Shown here piece by piece: positions 1 through 8,603 of a stretch of DNA of 31,709 nt (position 1 is the stretch's first letter; each line of letters opens with the position of its first letter). Source of the stretch: CAJBVG01 sp943371235 (GTDB lineage: Bacteria > Bacteroidota > Bacteroidia > Sphingobacteriales > Sphingobacteriaceae). Made by a program: the position numbers and the translations under genes. The notes beneath the pieces are model-generated. The model made no database searches. It was not told where the DNA came from and was given only the letters and a program-made list of their open reading frames with translations. The stretch lies in NCBI GenBank assembly GCA_943371235.1, contig CALRTZ010000034.1, forward strand, positions 1 to 31,709, written 5' to 3'.

Positions 1-653
1 AATGTAAACAATATTGTTAAGAGTATATCCGAGAATTTAATAAATACATCAAACTTATTTATTACAACATAAACCACAAAGCAAAGCAATGCTATAAGTA
101 TTGCCACAGGTCCTTTTGTTAATACAGCTAGGCCTAAAAAAACACCAGACGCTATTGCTCTCCAATGTTTATTATTTCTTCCTTTTTCTAACAAGAAACT
201 AAACTCATAAATCGCTAAAAAAATAAATAAATTAAACCAAGGATCTATGATGCCTGATTTAAAATACAAGAGTGTTAAAATGGTGCCGCTGTAACACATC
301 ACCCAAAACCATGCAAACTGACGGTTTAAATATTTTCTACCAATTTTAAATAAACTAATAAGTGTAATAAATCCTGCCAATGCATTTGGGAACCTGGCTG
401 CAAATTCATTTACACCAAAGACTTTCATACTTAGCACTTGCATCCAAATAAACAATGGAGGTTTCTCCCAAAACTGTTTATAATCTATTTGAACATGGAA
501 ATAATTTCCAGTTACCAACATTTCTCTAGCTGCCTCAGCAAAATTTATTTCATCCCAATCAAACAAATGCGCCTTGCCTAAAAAAGGAATAAATAAAACG
601 ATTGATATCAGTAATATCAACAGCTCATCTCCATATTTTCTTACTAAACCCAT
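1..653 (-). CDS. PMT/ArnT-like glycosyltransferase, 3'-truncated by window edge
   Basis: I translated this by hand: the frame is open from an ATG at 653 to the left edge (217 codons, no stop). The product begins with a hydrophobic helix and then the first periplasmic-loop motif DWDEINFAEAAREM, followed by WEKPPLFIWMQ. Acidic residues after TM1 and the KPP motif mark the GT-C fold PMT/ArnT superfamily, integral inner-membrane enzymes that move a sugar from a polyprenyl-phosphate donor to lipid A, a lipid or a protein. More membrane segments follow, and KGPVAILIALLCF is also typical of the family. The start is 4 nt after the stop of the upstream PAP2 gene, so the two are probably one operon, which fits recycling of polyprenyl-phosphate carriers. 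Acceptor and sugar cannot be told. The family call is firm; the C-terminal part is outside the window. Confidence 0.85.
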   Translation of the reverse strand, partial: MGLVRKYGDELLILLISIVLFIPFLGKAHLFDWDEINFAEAAREMLVTGNYFHVQIDYKQFWEKPPLFIWMQVLSMKVFGVNEFAARFPNALAGFITLISLFKIGRKYLNRQFAWFWVMCYSGTILTLLYFKSGIIDPWFNLFIFLAIYEFSFLLEKGRNNKHWRAIASGVFLGLAVLTKGPVAILIALLCFVVYVVINKFDVFIKFSDILLTILFT

Positions 654-657
654 CTAA

Positions 658-1311
658 TTATTTTTTAGATTTAAATAAAGCGGCCTCAGCTGGTATAGAT
701 TGAAACCATTTAAAATTACTCAATAAAGTCATTACTGCAAATGCACTTAGTACACCAATTATTGAACCTGCAATCACATCTTCTAAAAAATGCTGTGCTA
801 AATACATTCTAGAATAGGCCCCTAAACAAGCCATCAATAAATATAAAATACTAATCGATTTGTTTTTAGTAATAATTGCGAGAAATGCCATGAAGGCAAA
901 AATACTGGTAGTATGCCCAGAGGGGAAACTCATCATTTTATGAATTTCTACACCATCCACAAAATGCAAATCTGCAAGTCCTTCAAAATATTTACTCGGG
1001 CGAGGAATCTCTTTAAATACAGTTCTTTTTAAAATTTGCGTAATCTGAGAACTTATAAGGTAAATTATTCCCGACTGAATGGCCATTCTGTAACTGAAAA
1101 ATAGCAAGATGAGTGTAAATATTACGACAGTAATTCCATCACCAAAATGAGTGATATAAGGGAAAAGAGCATCGCCTAAAGTGGAGTAATTTGAGTTTAC
1201 AAACAAAAAGCAAGCTTCTTTACCATATAGGCTAAATAGACTTAAAACAGTCATCAGAATTAATAAATAGCCTATAAAAAAGACCTTATTTTCTTGAATC
1301 AATTTTCTCAT
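658..1311 (-). CDS. PAP2-family membrane phosphatase
   Basis: A 217-residue multi-span membrane protein with the phosphatidic acid phosphatase type 2 signature: RP at 104-105, SFPSGHTTS with catalytic His near 133, and SRMYLAQHFLED (SR-x5-H-x3-D) at 167-178, where His174 would form the phospho-enzyme and Asp178 orient it. The first motif is slightly off: the usual KX6RP lysine is replaced by Thr97, with Lys95 two residues earlier. Family members dephosphorylate undecaprenyl pyrophosphate, phosphatidylglycerophosphate or other lipid phosphates at the outer face of the inner membrane. It is the first gene of a two-gene unit with the glycosyltransferase, divergent from the amino-acid permease. 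The substrate is not resolved; a lipid-carrier phosphatase is inferred from the neighbour. Confidence 0.9.
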   Translation of the reverse strand: MRKLIQENKVFFIGYLLILMTVLSLFSLYGKEACFLFVNSNYSTLGDALFPYITHFGDGITVVIFTLILLFFSYRMAIQSGIIYLISSQITQILKRTVFKEIPRPSKYFEGLADLHFVDGVEIHKMMSFPSGHTTSIFAFMAFLAIITKNKSISILYLLMACLGAYSRMYLAQHFLEDVIAGSIIGVLSAFAVMTLLSNFKWFQSIPAEAALFKSKK

Positions 1312-1318
1312 ATCAATA

Positions 1319-1326
1319 CAAATCTA
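1319..1326 (-). promoter_or_regulatory. -7 promoter box for the PAP2 gene
   Basis: Reads TAGATTTG on the minus strand, an exact match to the Bacteroidota -7 consensus TAnnTTTG, ending 7 nt before the ATG at 1311. No clear TTTG -33 box is visible. If transcription starts about 4 nt after the box, the leader is only a few bases long. Confidence 0.5.
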
Positions 1327-1379
1327 TTTAAATTAATGATTTTTTTTATACTTTCATAGAATAAATAGAGATTTCATAA

Positions 1380-3290
1380 ATGTTTCAAAAGCTCTTTAGA
1401 AAGAAAAACGTTCAGCAAATTTTAAGTGATTTGGATGCGCGTGATGCACATAGCTCAGGCCTAAATAAAACGCTAAGTGTACGTGATTTAACAGCATTTG
1501 GTATTGCTGCAATTATTGGTGCTGGAATTTTTAGTACCATTGGCAAAGCCAGTGCCGACGGTGGCCCTGCGGTTATCTACTTATTTTTATTCACCGCTAT
1601 TGCTTGTAGTTTTGCAGCTTTTGCTTATGCAGAATTTGCTTCGATGGTGCCTGTTTCTGGTTCTGCATACACCTACTCTTATGTAGCTTTCGGAGAATTA
1701 ATTGCATGGATTATAGGCTGGTCGCTTATTATGGAATATGGCATCGGCAATATAACGGTAGCAATTTCTTGGTCTGATTATTTTACGGGCTTCTTAGGCA
1801 GCATGGGGCTACACTTACCCGATTGGATGACGATGGATTACCTCAGTGCTTCTAGAGGTTACCATGATGCGGTGAAACTTATTGAAAGCGGACGATTATT
1901 TGAAAATTTAGACAATGGCATGCAAGCCGCTTATTTGGCTTGGCAAAATGCACCAACTATTTTAGGCTTTCATTTAGTGTTGGATTTGCCTGCTTTATTT
2001 ATCATCATATTTATTACTTGGTTAGTATATCGTGGCATGAAAGAATCGCGAAACGCTAGTAACGTAATGGTAGTTATAAAGCTTGCCATTATATTACTGG
2101 TTATAGCTGTTGGTATTTTTTATGTTGATGTTGAAAATTGGAACCCCTTTGCTCCAAACGGAGTTGGTGGTATTTTAAAAGGTGTATCGGCTGTATTCTT
2201 TGCCTACATTGGCTTTGATGCCATATCAACTACTGCCGAAGAATGCAAAAATCCACAACGAGATTTACCTCGAAGTATGATGTGGGCCATTATTATTTGT
2301 ACATTATTATACATCACTATTGCGCTTGTACTTACAGGAATGGTAAAATACGATCAACTTGCGGTTGGCGATCCACTTGCATTTGTGTTCGAAAAATTAA
2401 ATCTGAAATGGTTATCTGGTATTATTGCGGTTAGTGCCATTGTAGCAATGGCTAGTGTATTGTTGGTTTTCCAAATGGGCCAGCCTCGTATTTGGATGAG
2501 CATGAGTAGAGATGGCTTATTACCAAAAGCATTTTCTAGAATACACCCAATTCATAAAACCCCTTCATTTGCTACCATCGTTACCGGTTTTGTGGTGGCA
2601 GTTCCCTCATTATTTATGAACCTTACCATTGTAACCGACCTTTGTAGCATTGGTACTTTGTTTGCTTTTGTATTGGTTTGCGCCGGTGTATTGCGTTTAC
2701 AAAATGACACTACTGTGCAACGTGGGAAATTTAAAACACCTTATCTAAATTCTAAATTTATTTACCCAGCAATGTTATTGCTCGGCATACTTTACCTATT
2801 CAATTTCCAACAAGAAAGTGCCATGGCATTTGTAAAAAATACTCCGAAAGTTTTTCCGATGGAGGACGTTATTACAAGCATGAGTAGTGAAGAAGTGAAT
2901 TTAGTTAAAGTAGAATCCATAAAAAAAGACAGCATAAATTTCGCATCACATAACAATGATTTGCTGCAATATTTAAATAGCTTTTCAGAAGCAGATGCTG
3001 CGGCAATACTACTGTCTAATAGCATTCCCGAAAACAAAGTGTATGAAAGTGGCTGGGCTTTATTCAAACACAAAATACCAATGTGGATATTCTTCTTTGT
3101 GTGTTTAGTGCTTGCGTATTATGCATTTAAATACAACTTATCGATGATCCCACTTATGGGTCTATTGAGTTGTTTATACATGATGTCGGAACTAGGAGTT
3201 TCCAACTGGCTAGGCTTCGGTATATGGCTGGTAATTGGCTTAGTTATTTACTTTAGCTATGGATACTGGAAGAGTAAACTAGTAAACTAG
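1380..3290 (+). CDS. APC-superfamily amino acid permease
   Basis: A 636-residue inner-membrane transporter of the cationic amino acid transporter / YfnA-like branch of the APC superfamily. The N-terminus holds the TM1 substrate-binding stretch FGIAAIIGAGIFSTIG (about residues 40-55), then the TM2-TM3 region SGSAYTYSYVAFGELIAWIIGWSLIMEY; GFDAISTTAEECKNPQRDLP lies mid-protein. Two hydrophilic insertions are visible: one around residues 150-190 and a longer charged one around 480-555 before the last hydrophobic segments. Likely role: proton-coupled uptake or exchange of amino acids; specificity is unknown. The last codons (SKLVN-stop) lie inside a short-word repeat (3273-3305), so the C-terminus may have been set by that repeat. 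Start is the ATG at 1380; it converges on kup. Confidence 0.93.
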   Translation: MFQKLFRKKNVQQILSDLDARDAHSSGLNKTLSVRDLTAFGIAAIIGAGIFSTIGKASADGGPAVIYLFLFTAIACSFAAFAYAEFASMVPVSGSAYTYSYVAFGELIAWIIGWSLIMEYGIGNITVAISWSDYFTGFLGSMGLHLPDWMTMDYLSASRGYHDAVKLIESGRLFENLDNGMQAAYLAWQNAPTILGFHLVLDLPALFIIIFITWLVYRGMKESRNASNVMVVIKLAIILLVIAVGIFYVDVENWNPFAPNGVGGILKGVSAVFFAYIGFDAISTTAEECKNPQRDLPRSMMWAIIICTLLYITIALVLTGMVKYDQLAVGDPLAFVFEKLNLKWLSGIIAVSAIVAMASVLLVFQMGQPRIWMSMSRDGLLPKAFSRIHPIHKTPSFATIVTGFVVAVPSLFMNLTIVTDLCSIGTLFAFVLVCAGVLRLQNDTTVQRGKFKTPYLNSKFIYPAMLLLGILYLFNFQQESAMAFVKNTPKVFPMEDVITSMSSEEVNLVKVESIKKDSINFASHNNDLLQYLNSFSEADAAAILLSNSIPENKVYESGWALFKHKIPMWIFFFVCLVLAYYAFKYNLSMIPLMGLLSCLYMMSELGVSNWLGFGIWLVIGLVIYFSYGYWKSKLVN

Positions 3291-3305
3291 TGAATAGTGA
3301 CTAGT
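3273..3305. repeat. AGT-word array at permease 3' end (8/8/7/7 bp)
   Basis: Four successive words begin with AGT: AGTAAACT twice, then AGTGAAT and AGTGACT, followed by another AGT. The permease stop codon (3288-3290) is formed inside the array. It belongs to the class of short phased intergenic words also found at 3337, 9054, 9381, 9512, 24382, 24435, 24884 and 30644. Confidence 0.8.
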
Positions 3306-3336
3306 ACGCATCAGTTTTGCTATTTGGTATAGTACC

Positions 3337-3400
3337 ATTCGAATGGTCGAATAGTCGAATAGTCGAAATTTCGAATATTCGACCCTTCGACAATTCGATC
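3337..3400. repeat. NNTCGANN octamer array (8 units) between convergent genes
   Basis: Eight consecutive octamers carry TCGA at exactly the same phase (every 8 bp), while the two bases on each side vary (for example ATTCGAAT, GGTCGAAT, CTTCGACA). The last unit runs into the kup stop codon (complement of 3399-3401). Positions 3354-3383 form a 30-bp near-perfect palindrome with one mismatched pair, which could act as a hairpin between the convergent permease and kup genes. No other terminator is seen here. Confidence 0.85.
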
Positions 3401-5336
3401 ACACTCCTACACGTTTTAAATCGTAGTTCTTGCTCTGTGTTAGCAACAAGGGCACCTGCTCAACAGTTACAAAACTCAAGTCTAAACCAAAGCCTTTTTC
3501 TTCTGAGAGTGATGCTTTCTTTAGTATGCCATAAATTTGCATAATTAATCTTTCGTATAATGAAAGTGAATTATCTGCTGATAACTTTTTCTCTAAAATT
3601 ATAAATCGAAAATCGCCAATCATATTGTGTTTACTCAATGAATTGTACCTACTTGTGATGTTTACTTCCTTGTTTTTCACCAACTCTTCTACCACCTTAC
3701 GAAACATTACATTTATTTTTTGTTCAATACGGAATCCTAATTTAAACTCCACACGAATAACATTTCCTGGTACCAAGTGTACCACTTTGTATTCTGCCTT
3801 ATAAGGTTCATCTTCTACATCAACATGCACAAACCAATAAACATCTGCACGTTTAGGCTGCTTTTGAAATATAGAGTATATAATTTTAGATTCAATTTCT
3901 GAAGTAAAGTTAGACCCAGTTAAGTACACCAATTGCGATGCATATTTAGGCACACTCTCATCGGTACTTAATTCCTTTAATATTGGCAAATAATCGTCGA
4001 ACTCTGAAAACCTTAAATACCTGTTTCTAATTTTTCGTGCGTTTATCCAACTCCACATTACTGTAAATAAAACACCTGCAATTATAAAAGTTACAAAACC
4101 TCCATGTGTAAACTTCTTAAGATTTGCAACCAAGAAAGAAAGTTCTATTGTTCCATATACCACAAGAATTAATGCAGCAAAATATTTCGAAAACCCTCTA
4201 CTTAATAAGTATACCGTTAATAATATGGTACTCATCAACATAGTCATGGTAATGGATAAACCATATGCTGCTTCCATGTAGGTCGACTCTTGAAAATACA
4301 AAACCACACTTATACATCCAACCCATAATAACCAGTTAATACTAGGAACATATAACTGACCTTTAGCATCAGATGGGTAATTGATTTTTACTTTTGGCCA
4401 AAAATTTAAACGAACGGCTTCCGATATTAAAGTAAAGGAACCGCTAATCATTGCCTGACTAGCAATAATGGTTGCCAAAGTTGCTATTGCAATTCCATAT
4501 ATTAAAAACCACTCGGGCATAATTGCATAAAATGGGTTTGAATCTAAATTCATCCCATGTTGTGTAACTAACCAAGCACCCTGACCGAAGTAATTTAATA
4601 GCAAGCAAGTTTTTACAAAAGTCCAACTAACTCGTATATTTTTACGACCACAATGCCCAAGGTCTGAATACAATGCCTCAGCTCCAGTTGTACATAAAAA
4701 TATTGCACCTAATAACCAGAAACCAGAAGGATTATTTGATAATAAGTTATAAGCATAAACAGGATTAATTGCTTTTAATATATCAGCATGTTGTACTAAA
4801 TGTGTGAATCCTAATACCCCTAAAACAGAAAACCAAAAGAACATGATCGGACCAAATGCATTTCCAATTACTTTGGTTCCAAATTGTTGTAGCACAAATA
4901 ATAATGTAATAATGAGTATTACGATTGGTACGGTTTGAATATCAGGATATAAAATACGTAAGCCTTCAATCGCAGAAGAAACAGAAATAGGTGGAGTTAT
5001 AATTCCATCGGCTAAAAGTGTGGAACCGCCAATTATGGCAGGAATCATAAGCCATTTGGCTTTCCTTCGAACTAAAGTGTACAATGAAAAAATCCCACCT
5101 TCCCCTTTATTATCTGCACGTAAGGTGATGATTACATATTTTATAGTAGTTTGTAAGGTAATAGTCCAGAATACAGCCGACAATGCGCCGTAAACAACAT
5201 TACGATCTATTACGGCCCCTTCACCAATTATAGCTTTCATTACGTATAAAGGTGATGTACCAATGTCACCAAATATGATTCCAAATGAAACCAATAATCC
5301 GGCGAAGCTTAATCTGTTTAATTTATTCGCGTCCAA
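3399..5336 (-). CDS. kup: KUP-family potassium uptake transporter
   Basis: A 645-residue protein matching Kup/HAK transporters in length and layout. The signature GDIGTSPLYVMKAI lies at about residues 24-37, followed by DNKGEGGIFSLYTLVRR, LLADGIITPPISVSSAIEGL and further membrane helices to about residue 430. The remaining third is a hydrophilic cytoplasmic C-terminal domain, as in the family. It imports K+ with protons at the inner membrane. The start is a TTG at 5336: no ATG lies in frame between an upstream stop and residue 33, and the N-terminus from this TTG matches the family's usual length. A full promoter lies just upstream, giving a leader of about 17 nt. The stop codon overlaps the TCGA octamer array. 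Confidence 0.95.
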   Translation of the reverse strand: MDANKLNRLSFAGLLVSFGIIFGDIGTSPLYVMKAIIGEGAVIDRNVVYGALSAVFWTITLQTTIKYVIITLRADNKGEGGIFSLYTLVRRKAKWLMIPAIIGGSTLLADGIITPPISVSSAIEGLRILYPDIQTVPIVILIITLLFVLQQFGTKVIGNAFGPIMFFWFSVLGVLGFTHLVQHADILKAINPVYAYNLLSNNPSGFWLLGAIFLCTTGAEALYSDLGHCGRKNIRVSWTFVKTCLLLNYFGQGAWLVTQHGMNLDSNPFYAIMPEWFLIYGIAIATLATIIASQAMISGSFTLISEAVRLNFWPKVKINYPSDAKGQLYVPSINWLLWVGCISVVLYFQESTYMEAAYGLSITMTMLMSTILLTVYLLSRGFSKYFAALILVVYGTIELSFLVANLKKFTHGGFVTFIIAGVLFTVMWSWINARKIRNRYLRFSEFDDYLPILKELSTDESVPKYASQLVYLTGSNFTSEIESKIIYSIFQKQPKRADVYWFVHVDVEDEPYKAEYKVVHLVPGNVIRVEFKLGFRIEQKINVMFRKVVEELVKNKEVNITSRYNSLSKHNMIGDFRFIILEKKLSADNSLSLYERLIMQIYGILKKASLSEEKGFGLDLSFVTVEQVPLLLTQSKNYDLKRVGV

Positions 5337-5356
5337 GAAATTATGTATAAAGTGCT

Positions 5357-5387
5357 CAAATGTAGTTTATAATTATCAATTGCCAAA
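5357..5387 (-). promoter_or_regulatory. kup promoter (-33 TTTG, -7 TACATTTG)
   Basis: On the minus strand TTTG (5384-5387) is followed after 19 nt by TACATTTG (5357-5364), matching the Bacteroidota housekeeping consensus in sequence and spacing. The kup TTG start is 20 nt downstream of the box. Confidence 0.7.
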
Positions 5388-5474
5388 TTCTTTTCGGGTG
5401 GAGGAAATAAAAGAATTGTTCGGCAACTTTACAAAATTGTTACATTATTTAAAAATCTTATTTACAAAATTCAG

Positions 5475-5482
5475 TATATTTG
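5475..5482 (+). promoter_or_regulatory. -7 box for the cupredoxin-like gene
   Basis: TATATTTG matches TAnnTTTG exactly and ends 3 nt before the GTG at 5486. No convincing -33 box is seen. The closeness supports a leaderless mRNA beginning at the GTG, and argues against the TTG at 5480 that lies within the box. Confidence 0.5.
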
Positions 5483-5485
5483 AAT

Positions 5486-6115
5486 GTGTTGAAAAAATCT
5501 ATACATATCATCCTATTTATTTTATTAATAGCCAGTTCTGCGCTACTAGCCCAAAATACGTATGAAATTCGTGTAGGTGTAAATGGTCACCATTACAGCC
5601 CTCGTGTCATTAATTGCTCCGTAGGTGATACTATCAAATTTCTCTGGGTTGCTGGAAATAACCCTACTCGTTCAGACGATGGACAAAGCATTCCAACTTT
5701 TAACCTCAATAATTCTAATAATACACGATCGTTTGTAATGACAAGCGCAGGCACTATCCCATTTTACAGTACCACACATGGAGAGCAAAATGGATCCGGA
5801 ATGGCGGGTGTAATTAACGTTACTGGCTTGAGCGCCAGCCTTGCTAACAAATCATTAGTGAATACCTTAAGTGTTTACCCAAACCCTGCGAACGATAAAA
5901 TTAATGTAAACTTTGTGGTTAAAAAAGAAAGCAATGTACTAATCCGTTTGCTAGATGTATTAGGAAACGATGTTGCCGTTTTGGTAAGCGACAAATATTC
6001 TGTTGGCGAATACCGTCAATCATTTGCAGTACCTGCAAGAGTTACCAAAGGTTTATACTTTGTAAAAGTAAGTGTTGGCACTGAAGTAGCCATCAAACGA
6101 ATTTCCATCCAATAA
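5486..6115 (+). CDS. Secreted cupredoxin-like protein with T9SS type A C-terminal domain
   Basis: About 209 residues: a signal peptide (KKSIHIILFILLIASSALLAQ), a plastocyanin-like domain (about 25-112), and a C-terminal sorting domain from about 126 (LSVYPNPANDKINVNF to GLYFVKVSVGTEVAIKRISIQ) of the T9SS type A kind. It is therefore probably exported through the outer membrane and attached or released at the surface. In related Bacteroidota plastocyanin-like domains copper is held by His, Cys, His and Met; here the first His position reads Asn59 (GNNPT) and the Cys reads Ser95 (FYSTTH), while His98 and Met106 remain. A blue copper site is therefore unlikely. There is no ATG start: GTG 5486 was chosen because the -7 box ends 3 nt before it; TTG 5489 is equally possible. 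Function unknown. Confidence 0.8.
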   Translation: MLKKSIHIILFILLIASSALLAQNTYEIRVGVNGHHYSPRVINCSVGDTIKFLWVAGNNPTRSDDGQSIPTFNLNNSNNTRSFVMTSAGTIPFYSTTHGEQNGSGMAGVINVTGLSASLANKSLVNTLSVYPNPANDKINVNFVVKKESNVLIRLLDVLGNDVAVLVSDKYSVGEYRQSFAVPARVTKGLYFVKVSVGTEVAIKRISIQ

Positions 6116-6188
6116 TTATTTTTTAACATATATGAATAAATGTGTTGCATCATTTGCTCACATTGCTTTTTAAGCCTGCAGTTTTTTT

Positions 6189-6196
6189 TATCTTCG
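6189..6196 (+). promoter_or_regulatory. Possible -7 box for the FAH-M23-bcp operon
   Basis: TATCTTCG differs from TAnnTTTG at one base and lies 15 nt before the ATG at 6212. A TTG occurs 23 nt upstream. Weak evidence. Confidence 0.35.
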
Positions 6197-6211
6197 CAAT
6201 AAAAGCACGCT

Positions 6212-6823
6212 ATGAAAATATTGGCCGTAGGTAGAAATTACTCCGAACACGCAAAAGAACTCAACAACCCCGTTCCTACGGAACCAGTTGTGTTCTTAAA
6301 ACCAGATACCGCTCTGTTGCGCGAAGGCAAACCTTTCTATCACCCAGATTATTCTGCCGACATACATTACGAAGTAGAATTAGTGATAAAGATTAAGAAA
6401 GAAGGTAAACACATCGCAGAAAAATTTGCGTTAAATTACATCGAATCTATTGGCATTGGCTTAGACTTTACTGCACGCGATTTACAAGAAAAGTGTAAAC
6501 AAAAAGGCTTGCCTTGGGAAATTGCCAAAGCATTTGATCACAGTGCTCCTATTGGAAATTTTATTCTTATAAATGAATTTAATGATTTAAAAAATATTTC
6601 TTTTTCATTACAAAAAAACAACACCCTAGTACAAAAAGGAAATAGTGGTGATATGATTTTTAGTTTCGAACAAATCATATCCTACCTTTCCAAGCGTTTC
6701 ACTTTAAAGAAAGGTGATTTAATATTTACCGGAACCCCTGCAGGTGTAGGAAAAATAAACATCGGCGATAAATTCGAAGCATTTATCGGTACACAATCAT
6801 TATTAAGTTTAGAAGTGAAATAA
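6212..6823 (+). CDS. Fumarylacetoacetate hydrolase (FAH) family protein
   Basis: A 203-residue single-domain FAH-fold enzyme like YcgM/FAHD1. The N-terminus KILAVGRNYSEHAKELNNP and PVVFLKPDTAL are typical; the metal-binding acidic residues are seen as HYEVELVIKI (Glu54, Glu56) and GLDFTARDLQ (Asp85). SGDMIFSFEQIISYLS and GDLIFTGTPAGVGKI are the conserved C-terminal blocks. Family members act on 2-keto acids (acylpyruvate hydrolysis, oxaloacetate decarboxylation or tautomerisation) with Mg2+ in the cytoplasm. The exact substrate cannot be read from sequence. First gene of a packed operon: the next ATG follows directly after its stop. Confidence 0.92.
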   Translation: MKILAVGRNYSEHAKELNNPVPTEPVVFLKPDTALLREGKPFYHPDYSADIHYEVELVIKIKKEGKHIAEKFALNYIESIGIGLDFTARDLQEKCKQKGLPWEIAKAFDHSAPIGNFILINEFNDLKNISFSLQKNNTLVQKGNSGDMIFSFEQIISYLSKRFTLKKGDLIFTGTPAGVGKINIGDKFEAFIGTQSLLSLEVK

Positions 6824-8602
6824 ATGAAATTGAAAAAATACATCTACCATTATATTTTAAAATCAATTAGTGTTATAGGCTTAAGTTTATTAGTAATTAC
6901 AAACTTTGCATTTAACTATTCGTACCCACGATTAACTAATAATAGCGACAGAGAATATCCTCAAGATTTTTTCAGATCTCCTGTTGACATTAAAGTTTTT
7001 TTAGCAGGAACTTTTGGCGAATTACGCCCAAATCATTTTCATTCTGGTATAGATATACGTACCAACTCAATGGAAGGTTTACCAATTTACGCGGTTGGCG
7101 ATGGATATATTTCTAGAGTACGTGTACAAGCGAGCGGCTTCGGTAACGCACTATACATTACTCATCCGAATGGTTTGGTAAGTGTATATGCGCATTTACA
7201 ACGATACAATACTCCTTTTAATCAATATTTAAAAGACCTTCAATATAATTTAAAAACCTTTGAAGTAGACACTTTATTAAGTCCAGAAATATTACCTGTA
7301 AAAAAGGGACAAGTGATTGCCTTTGGAGGAAATTCTGGTGCATCTCAAGGTCCGCATTTGCATTTCGAAATTAGAGATGCTTTAACAGAAGAACCCATTA
7401 ATCCTTTGTTATGTGGCTTCGATGTACCCGATGAAGTAAATCCTTTTATACAAGGGGTGAGTATTTACCCTTTAGATGAAAACAGTTCGGTAAATAACAT
7501 AAAAACAAAACAACGTTACGCAGCTACTGGTAGCCGACCAGAGTATACTTTAAATAATGGCAGCATTATAAATGCCTGGGGTACTATTGGTTTAGGTATC
7601 GAAACCATTGATTTACAAAGCAACTCCAGCAATCAAAACGGAGTGTACTCTGTAGAACTCAAACAAAATGGAGAGCGAATCTATTTCTCTAAAATGGAAC
7701 GCTACTTTTTTAAGGATACTCGTGCCATTAATTCGCATTGCGATTTTAAAGAACGAAATAATTCGGGCAGATGGGTGCAAAAAAGTTTTGTAGAACCAGG
7801 AAACCAACTTACCATTTATAAAGATTTAACAAATAGAGGAAGAATAGTGTTAGAGCCGAACGATGTCTACAACATGGAATACATTGTAAAAGATGTGAAA
7901 GGAAATACCTCTACACTCAAGTTTACCATCAATTGTGTTGATAAAAATCCTTACAACTTAACTTTTAGTAATTACCGAAATTCAAAAGATTTTTGGTCGT
8001 ATGCTGATCAAAATAAAATTGAAATGGGCAATTTTAAAGCCATATTCCCTCCCTATTCATTTTACGATAGTATTTTGCTTTATAGAACAAGTACTCCAAA
8101 AGTTGGCAATGCTTATTCATCAAAATATACCATTGGGAATAGCGATATTCCTGTGCATGGATTGTATGATGTATGGATTAAACCCGAACGTGAACTCACA
8201 CCCTATCAATTATCGAAAGCATTGGTTGTACAAGCAGGCAGAGGCTCTGCAGGTGGTTATAACCATGAGGGATATATTAAAGGCAAAGCCAAAACAATGG
8301 GTACTTTTTATTTAGGTGCTGATTCAGTAGGGCCAAGCATTAAACCTGTAAACATTTCGAACGGTAGAAATATGCGTGCCGCTTCAAAAATTTTAGTAAA
8401 AATTGGCGATAACCTCTCGGGAGTAAAATCATTTAATGCCTATATCGATGATGAATGGGTATTAATGACACACGATGCGAAGTATGCACTGTTGGCTTAT
8501 ACTTTCGACGAAAAATGCCCTCCCGGAAAACATGTTTTCCGATTAGTTGTTACCGATATGAAAGACAACAAAACCCAGTACTTAGCAAGTTTTACAAAAT
8601 AA
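6824..8602 (+). CDS. M23-family (LytM) metallopeptidase, membrane-anchored or secreted
   Basis: A 592-residue protein with an N-terminal hydrophobic segment (about 10-30), then an M23 domain. Zinc ligands are visible: HSGID (His73, Asp77) and HLHFE (His178 to His180), with YAHLQ (His124) as the further conserved His. The catalytic domain is split by an insertion of about 30 residues (125-160), between YAHL and the GGNSGASQGPHLHFE block. A long region of about 400 residues follows, predicted beta-rich from its composition, with a probable Ig-like end (VKIGDNLSGVKSFNAYIDDEW). With all ligands present it is probably an active peptidoglycan endopeptidase rather than a degenerate LytM factor. It abuts the FAH gene (no gap) and is 1 nt from the peroxiredoxin gene. 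Confidence 0.92.
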   Translation: MKLKKYIYHYILKSISVIGLSLLVITNFAFNYSYPRLTNNSDREYPQDFFRSPVDIKVFLAGTFGELRPNHFHSGIDIRTNSMEGLPIYAVGDGYISRVRVQASGFGNALYITHPNGLVSVYAHLQRYNTPFNQYLKDLQYNLKTFEVDTLLSPEILPVKKGQVIAFGGNSGASQGPHLHFEIRDALTEEPINPLLCGFDVPDEVNPFIQGVSIYPLDENSSVNNIKTKQRYAATGSRPEYTLNNGSIINAWGTIGLGIETIDLQSNSSNQNGVYSVELKQNGERIYFSKMERYFFKDTRAINSHCDFKERNNSGRWVQKSFVEPGNQLTIYKDLTNRGRIVLEPNDVYNMEYIVKDVKGNTSTLKFTINCVDKNPYNLTFSNYRNSKDFWSYADQNKIEMGNFKAIFPPYSFYDSILLYRTSTPKVGNAYSSKYTIGNSDIPVHGLYDVWIKPERELTPYQLSKALVVQAGRGSAGGYNHEGYIKGKAKTMGTFYLGADSVGPSIKPVNISNGRNMRAASKILVKIGDNLSGVKSFNAYIDDEWVLMTHDAKYALLAYTFDEKCPPGKHVFRLVVTDMKDNKTQYLASFTK

Positions 8603-8603
8603 A

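Noticed and set aside
2792..3073. Minus-strand ORF within the permease gene
   Set aside because: Antisense to the charged insertion of the permease; no conserved features or start signal.
3337..3400. CRISPR array or binding-site array of a known regulator
   Set aside because: Units of 8 bp without spacers exclude CRISPR, and no known regulator site matches the word; left as an unexplained repeat.
3317..3544. Plus-strand ORF over the kup 3' end and TCGA array
   Set aside because: It is largely antisense to kup and read through repeat DNA; no family features.
5486..6115. Functional blue copper protein
   Set aside because: The ligand Cys and first His positions are Ser and Asn.
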